From Gaiellasilicea sp963745775 (GTDB lineage: Bacteria; Actinomycetota; Thermoleophilia; Gaiellales; Gaiellaceae): a DNA stretch of 64,000 bases. The stretch spans positions 220,552 to 284,551 of the forward strand of contig CAVUYY010000013.1 of assembly GCA_963745775.1 (NCBI GenBank), written 5' to 3'. Below, piece by piece: positions 8,978-17,368 of this stretch (position 1 is its first letter; each line of letters starts with the position of its first letter). Below the pieces are notes generated by a model that was not told the origin of the DNA, made no database searches, and saw only the letters and a program-made list of their open reading frames with translations. The position numbers and the translations under genes were made by a program.

Positions 8978-10043
8978 ATGGCGATCGACCGCGACGAGAT
9001 CCTCCGCGCGCTCGAGCGGGTCATCGACCCGGAGCTGCAGAAGCCCGTCACCGAGCTCGAGATGGTGCGCGAGATCGAGATCGACGGCCCGGACGTCCGG
9101 GTGACGATCGCGCTGACCGTGGCCGGCTGTCCGCTCCGCAACTCGTTCCAGGAGCAGGTCGCCGAGCACGTCGGCACGCTCCCCGGCGTCCGCCGCGTCG
9201 AGCTCCGCTTCGACGTGATGAGCCCCGAGGAGAAGGCCGCGCTCTCGACTCGGCTTCGCGGCGGCCGGCCCGAGAAGTCGATCTCGCTCGACCCGCGAAC
9301 CCGGGTGATCGCGGTCGCGAGCGGCAAGGGCGGGGTCGGCAAGTCCTCGCTCACCGTCAACCTCGCCGCCGCGCTCGACGCGCAGGGGAAGAGCGTCGGC
9401 CTGATCGACGCGGACATCTACGGCCACTCGATCCCGCACCTGCTCGGGATCAACCAGCGGCCGATCGTCGTCGACAAGATGATCGTGCCGCCCGTGCGCG
9501 GCCGGCTCAAGTTCATCTCGATCGGCAACTTCCTCGACGAGAACGGCCCGGTGATGTGGCGCGGCCCGATGCTCCACCGCGCGCTCGAGCAGTTCCTCTC
9601 GGACGTGCACTGGGGCGAGCTCGACGTGCTCGTGATCGACATGCCGCCCGGCACCGGCGACATGGCGATCTCGCTCGGCCAGCTCCTGCCGCGGGCCGAG
9701 GTGCTGCTCGTGACGACGCCGCAGCCGCTCGCCCAGGAGGTCGCCTCGCGCGCCGCCGTGATGGCGCAGCGCACCGGCCAGCGGCTCGTCGGCGTCGTCG
9801 AGAACATGACTGGGGAGGCCTTCGGCGCCGGCGGCGGTGAGCTCCTCGCACGCCAGCTCGAGATCCCGTTCCTCGGCTCGGTGCCTATGGATGTCCAGCT
9901 GCGCGAGGCGGGCGACCGTGGCGAGCCCGTGGTCGAGTCGCGGCCCGGTTCGGCTTCGGCTCAGGCGATCATCGGCGATCGCGGAGCTCGTGGCGACCCC
10001 GCGGCCCGGCGCGATCCAGAAGCCGCTGACGCTGCTCGCATGA
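8978..10043 (+). CDS. mrp: Mrp/ApbC-type Fe-S cluster carrier ATPase (frame broken near its end)
   Basis: About 354 aa. N-terminal MIP18/DUF59 domain (VIDPELQKPVTELEMV to about residue 85) followed by the P-loop NTPase with deviant Walker A SGKGGVGKSS (about 112-121), DADIYGHS, and IDMPPGTGDMAIS. Family members bind and transfer Fe-S clusters. The usual C-terminal C-x-x-C lies in VVENM-x-C; here the position reads VVENMTGEAFGAGG with no Cys pair. A +1 shift at 9974-9977 (gg doublet) separates QAII from IAELVATPRPGAIQKPL, which ends at a TGA overlapping the next ATG (ATGA). Without repair the gene appears fused to the HAD protein. Confidence 0.85.
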
Positions 10044-10819
10044 GCGCGACCAACGGGCGCGCGGCCGCCTTCTTCGACCTCGACAGGACGCTGCTGCGGC
10101 GCTCGAGCGCGCTCGCGCTGGCGGGCTCGTTCCGCGAGCACGGCGTGATCGGTCGCGGTCAGCTCGCCAAGGCAGCCGCCTGGCAGCTCCTCTTCGTGGC
10201 CCGGGGCGCCGGCGCCGAGACCGTTCGCAAGGCCTCGGAGGACGGGATGATGATCCTCAAGGGCTTTCGGGTCGACGACCTCCGGACGATGGTCGCCGAG
10301 GCCATGGAGCCGGTCCTGAAGCCGCTCGTCTACTCCGATCCGCTCGCGCTCGTCGCACGGCACCGGGAGCGCGGCGAGCCCGTCTACATCGTCTCGGCGA
10401 CGCTGCAGGAGATCGTCGAGGAGCTCGCGCGCGAGCTCGGCTTCGACGGTGCGCTCGGCTCGACGTGCGAGATCGAGGACGGCGTCTACACCGGCGTCTC
10501 GCTCCGGGCGTGCCACGGGGAAGGCAAGGCGGCGGCGGTTCGCGAGCTCGCCGAGCAGGAGGGGATCGACCTCGCCGCCTCGACCGCCTACTCCGACAGC
10601 CACACCGATTTGCCGTTCCTCGAGGCGGTCGGCAACCCCGTCGTCGTCAACCCGGATCGGAGGCTCGCGCAGATCGCCAGGGAGCGCGGCTGGCCGGTGC
10701 GCGAGTTCAGCGAGCTCGCCTTCCCGGCGGTTCGCCGGCTGCGGCCGGCGCTCCTCGGAATCCCGCTCGCGCTCGGAGCAGGCGCCGCCGTTTGGGCCGC
10801 GCGTCGGCGTGCAGCCTGA
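10040..10819 (+). CDS. HAD-superfamily IB hydrolase (phosphoserine-phosphatase-like)
   Basis: 259 aa. Motif I FFDLDRTLLRRSS (catalytic DxD near residue 12), motif II in YIVSATLQEI, motif III/IV around Lys in HGEGKAAAVRELA and AYSDSHTDLPFLEAVG with metal Asp residues; a C-terminal hydrophobic helix follows (ALLGIPLALGAGAAVWAA), so the protein may be membrane-tethered. Subfamily IB includes SerB-like and acyl-phosphatase members. It starts in the mrp stop and its own stop overlaps the Ldh2-type gene. Confidence 0.85.
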   Translation: MSATNGRAAAFFDLDRTLLRRSSALALAGSFREHGVIGRGQLAKAAAWQLLFVARGAGAETVRKASEDGMMILKGFRVDDLRTMVAEAMEPVLKPLVYSDPLALVARHRERGEPVYIVSATLQEIVEELARELGFDGALGSTCEIEDGVYTGVSLRACHGEGKAAAVRELAEQEGIDLAASTAYSDSHTDLPFLEAVGNPVVVNPDRRLAQIARERGWPVREFSELAFPAVRRLRPALLGIPLALGAGAAVWAARRRAA

Positions 10820-11543
10820 CGAAGCGCGGAGTCGCCTCGCGGCGCTCGGGTTCGGGGCGGCTGACGTCGAGACGCTCTTCGCCCACTTCGACGACGCCGA
10901 GCAACGCGGCAAGCTCGGGCACGGCCACGCGAGGATCGAGTGGCTCGAGACGCAGGAGCTCGAGCCGGCGGCGCGGCCCGTCAAGGCGGCGAGCTACCCC
11001 GGCTTCGACTTCTGGGAGTCGCGCGGCGCACTCGGCTATCTCGTGCTCGCGGAGATCTGCGCCGAGCTGGCCGACGCGGAGCCTTGGCCCGTGCGAGTGG
11101 TCGCAGCCGATGCGTTCCCGACAGGCCACCTCGGCTACTGGGTTCGCGGGCTCGCCGAGGCAGGTCTCGTCGCCGCGCTCACCGCCTCCTCGCCGGCGCG
11201 GCTGCCGCACCCGGACGGCGGCGAGCCGCTCGTCGGCACGACCCCGCTCGCGATCGGGCTTCCGAACCCGGAAGGCGAGCCGATCGTCGTCGACGTCTCG
11301 ATGGGGGCCGTGACCTACGGCGACGTGATCCGCGGCGCGGCACAACCGGACGAGCTCGTCCCGTTCGGCGGCGAGCAGGCGCACAAGGCGTTCGCGCTCG
11401 CGGTCGGGCTGGAAGGACTGATCTCGTCCTTCGTCGGCGACCAGCACGGAATCGTGCTCGTGGCGGCGAAGCCGGAGTTCGACGGCTTCGCCGAGGATCT
11501 GCGCGTGCGCGCCGCAGGGCTTCGGCTCCCGGGCGACTCCTAG
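10809..11543 (+). CDS. Ldh2/malate-lactate dehydrogenase family protein, short form
   Basis: 244 aa from GTG at 10809. It matches the Ldh_2 family of NAD(P)-dependent 2-hydroxyacid dehydrogenases: KLGHGHARIEWLE in the place of the HGxxR motif, the catalytic-His region PTGHLGYWVRGLAEAGLVAA, GTTPLAIGLP, and FGGEQAHKAFALAVGLEGL near the C-terminus. Family members run about 330-350 aa, so about 100 aa of cofactor-domain loops are absent; no frame break is needed to explain it. It may be an unusual compact member or have lost activity. The start overlaps the HAD stop. Confidence 0.68.
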   Translation: MQPDEARSRLAALGFGAADVETLFAHFDDAEQRGKLGHGHARIEWLETQELEPAARPVKAASYPGFDFWESRGALGYLVLAEICAELADAEPWPVRVVAADAFPTGHLGYWVRGLAEAGLVAALTASSPARLPHPDGGEPLVGTTPLAIGLPNPEGEPIVVDVSMGAVTYGDVIRGAAQPDELVPFGGEQAHKAFALAVGLEGLISSFVGDQHGIVLVAAKPEFDGFAEDLRVRAAGLRLPGDS

Positions 11544-12184
11544 CCCGCGGCCGGGAAGCGCGGGTCGGCGCGGATCGAGTCGAGATCCTCGTCGTCGGAG
11601 GCGTACTCGCGGAACGTGTCGCCGCCGAGCTCGACCGCGCGGTTCAGGTCTGCGAGCGCTGCCTCGGAGCGACCGGCGAGCGCCTCCCAGCAGGCGCGCT
11701 GATAGAAGAGCATCGGGTGCTCGGGATGGTGCTCGAAGCCTGCGTCGATCTCCGCGATCGCACCCTCGTGGTCGCCCGCTTGGCCTTTCGGCGTTGCTGC
11801 AAACCAGGATTCCCAGGCCGAGACCGTGTAGGGCTCGCCCGGCTTGCCTCCCAGCGCGAGCACGGTCGTCGGCGCCTCGAGCGCGACCGCCTCTCTTCGA
11901 ACAGCTGGGTCGCGCAGGAACACGAGCGTCCCCGCGGGCGCGTCGATCTCCTCGCCGTCGAGCGTGAAGCGGGCGTGTCCGGCGACGACGACGTAGAGCT
12001 CCTCGTGCCCGTTCGACTGCTCGGTGTGCTCCTCGACGACCTCCTGACCCACCTCGGTCGCGGTGTAGGCGTTGACGCCGAAGGCTCGGACGTCGAAGTG
12101 GCGGCGGACCGGCGTCCAGCGCAGCGTCCCGGGCCCCGGCAGATCTTCGATCTCGTCCAGCTTCGCGGTGTCCCAACCCGTCAT
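11540..12184 (-). CDS. cupin domain fused to TPR-like C-terminus
   Basis: 214 aa. The N-terminal half is a single cupin barrel (about residues 45-110, with HEELYVVVAGHARFTLDGEE and PAGTLVFLRDP); the C-terminal part (about 135-205) is a TPR-like helical hairpin pair (GDHEGAIAEIDAGFEHHPEH, RSEAALADLNRAVELGG) ending IRADPRFPA. The standard cupin metal histidines are only partly kept. It converges with the Ldh2-type gene (4-nt overlap) and its start overlaps the DUF1028 stop. Function is unknown; similar cupin-TPR proteins are found in actinobacteria. Confidence 0.72.
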   Translation of the reverse strand: MTGWDTAKLDEIEDLPGPGTLRWTPVRRHFDVRAFGVNAYTATEVGQEVVEEHTEQSNGHEELYVVVAGHARFTLDGEEIDAPAGTLVFLRDPAVRREAVALEAPTTVLALGGKPGEPYTVSAWESWFAATPKGQAGDHEGAIAEIDAGFEHHPEHPMLFYQRACWEALAGRSEAALADLNRAVELGGDTFREYASDDEDLDSIRADPRFPAAG

Positions 12185-13044
12185 CCGCTCTTCCTCCTCA
12201 GCGCTTCCAGCACGACAGGATCGACAGCGTCCTCGCCGTCGACGCGTTCCTCCAGGTTCTCGACGCCCGCCCAGTCTGCGAGGTTCGAGTAGCCGAGCTT
12301 GCCGAGCCGCTCGTCCAGCTCGGCGCGCAGCTCGTCGTCCACGGGCAGCCAGGCGGAGCGTGGCGTCTTGCCGAAGAGCGCGTCGTGGATTCCGTAGAGC
12401 CTGCGTAGCTCCTCGATCGGGCGCTCGTGGTCGTCGACGCGGAGATCGACGACGAGGTCGGAGAGCCCGGCGTAGCCGCCGTCGCGCTCGACGACGAGCA
12501 GCGAGGCGGACTGCTGGCCGCGGCGATCCCCACCCGCAGCCTGCGCCGCGGCGAGGCACTCGATCAGGCGCTCGGCCAGAGGGCCGGACGACGACTCGAA
12601 CGTCTCCGCGAGCGCGTCGACGGTCTCCGTGGACACGAGGATGTTCCCCTGCGCCGCGTAGCCCGTGCCGGTGCGGCCGCCGGCCCAGTCGTGGCAGCCC
12701 GAGCCGGTGAAGCTCGCGCCGCGCCCTGCCGCGTCGACGATTCCGAGCTGGCGGCTCTCGCGCTCGTCGTCGGCCTCGGTCAGCCGGCGCACGACCTCGT
12801 CGGCGGCCAGCCCTTGGCGCAGGAGCGCGAGCCCGTCCGGGCCGTAGCGGGGGTTGGCGTAGGACTGGGTCGCGACGGCGCCGACCTGTGGCTCGGCCCA
12901 GGGAACGACCGACCCGACCGCGAGGAACTTCGACTGCACCGCGACGCCCCACTGGGCCGCCTCGAGGTCGCAGGCGACGATCGAGTAGGTGCTGACGGGT
13001 GGAGCGAACGAGCGCTTGTGTTGTTTCAACACAAGCTCACCCAT
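12181..13044 (-). CDS. DUF1028 family protein
   Basis: 287 aa. DUF1028 proteins have an Ntn-hydrolase-like fold. The signature STYSIVACDLEAAQWGVAVQ near residue 20, then FLAVGSVVPWA, AVATQSYANPRYG, LLRQGLAADEVVRRL and QGNILVSTETVDALAETF all match the N-terminal 200-residue domain; a C-terminal region with LPVDDELRAELDERLGKLGY follows. The ATG at 13044 lies within the preceding gene's stop region; the family usually begins close to TYSIVA, so the first 15-20 residues, overlapping a perfect hairpin, may be dispensable. Confidence 0.82.
   Translation of the reverse strand: MGELVLKQHKRSFAPPVSTYSIVACDLEAAQWGVAVQSKFLAVGSVVPWAEPQVGAVATQSYANPRYGPDGLALLRQGLAADEVVRRLTEADDERESRQLGIVDAAGRGASFTGSGCHDWAGGRTGTGYAAQGNILVSTETVDALAETFESSSGPLAERLIECLAAAQAAGGDRRGQQSASLLVVERDGGYAGLSDLVVDLRVDDHERPIEELRRLYGIHDALFGKTPRSAWLPVDDELRAELDERLGKLGYSNLADWAGVENLEERVDGEDAVDPVVLEALRRKSG
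13014..13036. repeat. perfect 10-bp inverted repeat with 3-nt loop
   Basis: GCTTGTGTTG, loop TTT, CAACACAAGC. It lies in the first codons of the DUF1028 gene, just past the stop of the upstream small gene. The core GTGTTG-N3-CAACAC recurs at 7853-7867. Confidence 0.8.
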
Positions 13045-13306
13045 AGGTCAGCTCGGTCAGGTCGAGCGCGAGCAGCTCCTCGGACGGCACGAGCACCGAC
13101 GCCACCTCGGGCCGGGCGAGCGCCGCCTGCACCCGCTCGGCAGAGTCCGCGCGGACGACGACGGGCGTCCCCGCCTCGTGCGCGGCCCGCAGCGCCTCGA
13201 GATCGGAGACGTCGTCGAGCACGAGCGCGTCAGCCACGTCGAGCGCGCCTTCGAGCGCAAGCTCAGGCACCCGCCGACCCGTTCGGCCGTACCAGCGCTC
13301 TCTCAC
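13037..13306 (-). CDS. small hypothetical protein
   Basis: 89 aa: MRERWYGRTGRRVPELAL, then an alternating pattern ALDVADALVLDDVSDLEAL / GTPVVVRADSAERVQAAL / VASVLVPSEELLALDL resembling small alpha/beta domains. No known family recognised. Its stop overlaps the DUF1028 ATG by 8 nt and its start overlaps the stop of the UPF0173 hydrolase, so the three read as one operon. Confidence 0.55.
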   Translation of the reverse strand: MRERWYGRTGRRVPELALEGALDVADALVLDDVSDLEALRAAHEAGTPVVVRADSAERVQAALARPEVASVLVPSEELLALDLTELTYG

Positions 13307-14007
13307 AGCTCGATCGACCCGCCCGGCTCCGGTGCCTCGACCGTCACGTCGAGCCCGAGCTCCGCCGCCTGCTCCCGCAGCTTCTCGGGTGTGCCCGTGA
13401 GGACGGGGAACGTGCCGTAGTGGGAGGGAACGCAGCGCTTCGCGCCGAGCAGCTCGAGCGCGAAGGCCGCCTCGCGCGGGCCCATCGTGTAGTGGTCGCC
13501 GATCGGGAGCACGACGAGATCGGGCTCGTAGATCCGGGCGATCAGGGCCATGTCGCCGAAGACGTTCGTGTCACCTGAGAAATAGAGCTTGAAGCCGCTC
13601 TCTAGCTCGATCACGAGCCCGCACGGCTCCCCCGCGTACGTCCCGTCGTTGGTGCTGGAGGAGTGCTGCGCGTGCGTGAGCGTCACCTTCACCCCGTCGA
13701 GCTCGACGGTGCCGCCCTTGTTCGGGTCGCGAACGTCCTCGACGCCCTGGCCGCCCAGCCAGTCGGCGAGCTCGACCGGCGCCACGACCGTGCAGCCGAA
13801 CTTCCCGGCCAGCGCGATCGCGTCGCCGTAGTGATCGCCGTGCCCGTGCGTGATCAGGATCGCATCGACCCGCTCGGGCTCCTGCTCGCCCTCCGGGCAG
13901 GTCGGGTTCCCGGTCAGGAACGGATCGACGTAGATCCGCTTGCCGCCCGGGGTGTCGACACGGAAGGCCGCGTGCCCGAGCCACGTGAGAGTTCCGTTGG
14001 TTGCCAT
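13303..14007 (-). CDS. UPF0173-type metal-dependent hydrolase (MBL fold)
   Basis: 234 aa. Metallo-beta-lactamase fold of the UPF0173 type: LTWLGHAAFRVDTPGGKRIYVDP at the N-terminus, zinc motif ITHGHGDHYGD (HxHxDH, about residues 53-61), THAQHSSS, FSGDTNVF (metal Asp) and VPSHYGTFPVLTG with the last His. Length is typical. Substrate unknown. Head of a probable three-gene operon with the small protein and DUF1028; divergent from the membrane protein at 14061. Confidence 0.85.
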   Translation of the reverse strand: MATNGTLTWLGHAAFRVDTPGGKRIYVDPFLTGNPTCPEGEQEPERVDAILITHGHGDHYGDAIALAGKFGCTVVAPVELADWLGGQGVEDVRDPNKGGTVELDGVKVTLTHAQHSSSTNDGTYAGEPCGLVIELESGFKLYFSGDTNVFGDMALIARIYEPDLVVLPIGDHYTMGPREAAFALELLGAKRCVPSHYGTFPVLTGTPEKLREQAAELGLDVTVEAPEPGGSIEL

Positions 14008-14060
14008 GGCCAGGAGCGTACAAAAGGGCGCGTAGAGGACCGTCCGACCGCGCGGCGAAC

Positions 14061-14450
14061 ATGCGCGCGATGCGGCTTCGCCTGCTCACCGTCGGCCTCG
14101 TCCTCGGCGCTGCCTTCGCCGACGCCGCCGGAGCGCACGGGCTCGCCTACTACGCGCTCGTCGTCGCCGTCCCCGTAGCGGCCGTCGTCGCCCTCGCAGC
14201 GCTCGGGGCCGTTCTCGACGGCAGCGCTGCCGAGCCGCTCGACCGGATTCTCGCCGGGCTCTCGGCCGCAGTCGTGCCGTTCCTCCTTCTCGGCGCGGCG
14301 GTCCGGGCGCCGCTCCTCGAAGGCCGCCCACCGCCCACGATCGGCGCCACGTGTGTCCTCGTCTGCCTGGCGCTCTTCGCCCTCCAGACGCTCCTCTCCG
14401 CCACCGCCGCCGCACCGCGCACCCTCCGCGCAGCTCGGGCCGCCAAGTAA
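14061..14450 (+). CDS. hypothetical membrane protein
   Basis: 129 aa from the ATG at 14061 (MRAMRLRLLTVG); an ATG at 14070 is equally possible. Three or four hydrophobic segments (about residues 7-25, 30-52, 66-85, 98-118) and a basic C-terminal tail RTLRAARAAK. No family recognised. It faces the end of the nuo operon with 16 bp between the two stops. Confidence 0.55.
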   Translation: MRAMRLRLLTVGLVLGAAFADAAGAHGLAYYALVVAVPVAAVVALAALGAVLDGSAAEPLDRILAGLSAAVVPFLLLGAAVRAPLLEGRPPPTIGATCVLVCLALFALQTLLSATAAAPRTLRAARAAK

Positions 14451-14463
14451 CACAGCTGTTACT
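14446..14463. terminator. small convergent hairpin
   Basis: AGTAACA, loop CAGC, TGTTACT between the stops of the membrane protein and nuoN. A 7-bp stem without T-tract, so a weak candidate for a bidirectional terminator. Confidence 0.3.
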
Positions 14464-14466
14464 CGG

Positions 14467-15933
14467 TCAGAACGGCAGCGACGACGCGGCGTCGCGCGCC
14501 AGGTCGATCAGCGGCTGGACGAAGAAGAACGAGCCGACCGTGACGACGACCGAGGCGAAGACGCCGCTCGCGAGCAGCGGATCGAATGGCGGCGAGCCGC
14601 CGGCGATTGCCGGCCGCAACGCGGCCGGCTCCGGCCGCGTCCACATCGCGAGCAGCACCCGCAGGTAGTACGTCAGCGAGATCGCAGTCGCGATCACGCC
14701 GGCGACGACGAGCCACCACAAGCCCGCCTCGTACGCGGCCGAGAAGACGTAGAACTTGCCGACGAGCCCGCCCGTCAGCGGCATCCCCATCAGCCCGAGC
14801 AGGAAGACCCACATCGAGGCGCCGAGGAACGGCCGCTCCCAGAGGAAGCCGCCGAGGTTGTCGAGCGTGACCGGCACCCCGAGCTCCCGCTCGCGCGCCG
14901 CGACGACCGCGAACGAGCCGATCGACATCGCGCTGTAGGGGATCAGGTAGTACATGAGCGCCGTGGCACCGAGCTCGCTGTTCGCCGCGATCGCGATCAG
15001 CATGAAGCCGGCGTGCGAGACGGAGGAGTAGGCGAGCAGCCGCTTCACGTCCTGCTGGACGAGCGCCGCGATGTTCCCGACCGCGAGCGAGACGATCGCG
15101 ATCACCGCCACTGCAAGCGTCCAGAGATGCTCCTGCTCGGGGAAGGCGACCGTGAGGATCCGCAGCGTCAGCACGAGCGCCGCCACCTTCGTCGCCGCCG
15201 ACATGAACGCGGTCACGGAGGTCGGCGCGCCCTGATACACGTCGGGCGTCCACATGTGGAACGGCGCCGCGGAGACCTTGAAGCCGAGCCCAGCGATGAT
15301 CATCGCCAGCCCCGCGAGCAGCAGCGCGTCGTCGGTGGCGCCGGCTTCGGCGATCGCCGAGAAGCCGAGCTCGCCGGTGGCGCCGTAGACGAGCGCCGAG
15401 CCGAAGAGCAGGATCCCCGAGCCGAAGCTGCCCACGATCAGGTACTTCAGGCCCGCCTCGAGCGAGGTCTCCCGATGGGTATCGAGCGCGCAGAGGATGT
15501 AGAGCGAGATCGAGAACCACTCGAGCCCGAGGAAGAGCGTCATCAGGTTCGACGCCCCGACGAAGAAGATCATCCCGGCACCTGCCGTCGCGAGGAGCGC
15601 GTAGTACTCGCCGCCGTGGTCGCGGCGCTTCTCGCCCCAGGAGACGAGCACGGAGAGAGCGCCGGCACCGGCCAGGACGATCGCGGCGAGCGCCGCCCAG
15701 CGGTCGCGCGTCATCGACTCGCTCAGGAGCGGCTGGGGCTCGGGCGTGCGGTCGAAGAGGACGCCGGCGAACACGCCGGCGGTGACGAAGCCGGCGAACG
15801 TGACGAAGGCGGCGAAACCGCGGCGAAACCACGCCGGGCCGATCACGGCCGCGAGGAGCGCGATGCCCGCCGCTGCGAGTAGCGCGAGCGTCGGCGAGAG
15901 CGCCAGCCAGTCGACCTTCGGCGTCTCGATCAT
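14467..15933 (-). CDS. nuoN: NADH-quinone oxidoreductase subunit N
   Basis: 488 aa. Antiporter-like membrane subunit of complex I that helps pump protons. It starts MIETPKVDWLALSPTLALL and has about 14 hydrophobic segments. The conserved TM5 glutamate is present in LGLEWFSISLYIL, and the TM7 region KVSAAPFHMWTPDVYQGAPT keeps the Lys and the proline-rich antiporter signature. Last gene of the nuo operon; its ATG overlaps the nuoM stop by 4 nt. Confidence 0.95.
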   Translation of the reverse strand: MIETPKVDWLALSPTLALLAAAGIALLAAVIGPAWFRRGFAAFVTFAGFVTAGVFAGVLFDRTPEPQPLLSESMTRDRWAALAAIVLAGAGALSVLVSWGEKRRDHGGEYYALLATAGAGMIFFVGASNLMTLFLGLEWFSISLYILCALDTHRETSLEAGLKYLIVGSFGSGILLFGSALVYGATGELGFSAIAEAGATDDALLLAGLAMIIAGLGFKVSAAPFHMWTPDVYQGAPTSVTAFMSAATKVAALVLTLRILTVAFPEQEHLWTLAVAVIAIVSLAVGNIAALVQQDVKRLLAYSSVSHAGFMLIAIAANSELGATALMYYLIPYSAMSIGSFAVVAARERELGVPVTLDNLGGFLWERPFLGASMWVFLLGLMGMPLTGGLVGKFYVFSAAYEAGLWWLVVAGVIATAISLTYYLRVLLAMWTRPEPAALRPAIAGGSPPFDPLLASGVFASVVVTVGSFFFVQPLIDLARDAASSLPF

Positions 15934-17358
15934 TCGGGCGCCTCGGCGGCACTGCCTGGGACCGGGAAGTTGCGCTCGGTGATCGACGCCGGCGAGGCCG
16001 AGAGGAAGAGCAGCGCGGCGACGAGCGGCAGCACGACCGCGAGCTCGGCCGGACGCAGGTCGTGCGCTTCGTCTCGGACTGCGTCCCCGCGCGAGCGGTG
16101 GAGGACGGCCGAGATCAGCCGCAGCATGTACATCGCGGCGAGGATGATCGCCACGGCGCCGACGACCGCCCAGCCCCAGCCCTCGGCGTAGATTCCGGCG
16201 AGGATCAGGAACTCGCCCGCGAACGAGACCGAGCCGGGCACAGCGAGCGCGATCACGCCCACGACCAGCAGGACCGTGGCGAGATCGGGCCGTCCGCGCG
16301 CCATCCCGCCGAGCCGCTCGAACGCGCTCGTGCCGGTCCGCGTCTCGAGCATCCCGGCCAGGAAGAAGAGGGTCGCCGAGACGAGTCCATGGGCCACGGA
16401 CTGGAGGATCGCCCCGTTGACGCCGAGCTCGTTCAGCGAGAAGAGACCGAGCACGATCAGCCCCATCTGCGCCATGGACGAGTAGGCGGTGACCGAGCGA
16501 ATGTCCCGCGCCCGGAACGCGAGCAGCGATCCGTAGATGAGCCCGATCGAGGCGGCGACGAGAATCGGCACCTGGAAGTCCGCGACCGGCTCCGGGAACT
16601 TCGCGATCGAGATCCGGAAGAGGCCGTACACCGCGGCCTTCGAGACGACGCCCGAGAGGATCGCGGCAACCTCTGCCGGCGACTCCCGGTAGGCGTCGAC
16701 GAGCCAGCCGTGGAACGGGAAGAGCGGCGCCTTGACGGCGAAGGCTGCGAGGAAGCCGAGGAAGATCCAGTTGTTCGTCGAGACACCCGATTCGACGAGG
16801 TCGAAGGTGCCCTGCGAGAGGCCGAAGCCGATGATCGCCGCGAGCATCAGGAGCGAGCCGGCCATCGTGTAGACGACGAACTTGAGCGTCGCGAACGCGC
16901 GCCGTTCGCCGCCCCAGACCCCGATCAGGACGTAGATCGGGATCAGCATCGCCTCGAAGAAGACATAGAAGAGGAGAAGATCCTGAGCCGCGAAGACCCC
17001 GACGATCGAGCCTGTGAGGAAGAGCAGCAGGCCGTGGTAGGCGCTCGCTCGCTCGCGGTTCGCCCACGTCGCATAGCCGATCGCGGCGGCGCAGACGACG
17101 ACCGTCAACCCGGCCAGCCACAGCGAGAAGCCGAAGAAGCCGACGTGGTAGGAGACGCCGAGGTCGCTGAACCAGCTCTGGCGGTCGACGAGCTGGAGGT
17201 TCTGGGCGAAGTCGAACTGGCGCACCGCAACGACGAAGAGCGCGACCTCGGCCAGCGCGATCAGCGTCGCCAGAACACCGGACGCGCGGTCGGGGAGTGG
17301 CAGGAGCCAGACGAGCAGCGCTCCGGCGAGCGGGCAGGAAGATCAGCGCGGTCGTCAC
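15930..17358 (-). CDS. nuoM: NADH-quinone oxidoreductase subunit M (frame broken near N-terminus)
   Basis: About 475 aa when repaired. Antiporter-like complex I subunit. The GTG start at 17358 gives MTTALIFLPA; a +1 shift at about 17328-17334 leads into AGALLVWLLPLPDRASG and then the main frame. The TM5 glutamate is present in FYVFFEAMLIPIYVLIG and the TM7 Lys in FAVKAPLFPFHGWL. Without repair the protein would start at a GTG at 17225 and lack its first helix. Follows nuoL after 10 nt. Confidence 0.92.
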
Positions 17359-17368
17359 TGCAGTGGCC

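Noticed and set aside
8978..10819. Single 613-aa Mrp-HAD fusion protein
   Set aside because: The fusion frame loses Mrp's true C-terminus, which is intact one frame over and ends in a TGA overlapping the HAD ATG.
8381..10984. Long antisense open frame of 867 codons
   Set aside because: Arg/Glu/Asp-rich shadow of real plus-strand genes; GC-rich codon bias opens the opposite strand without selection.
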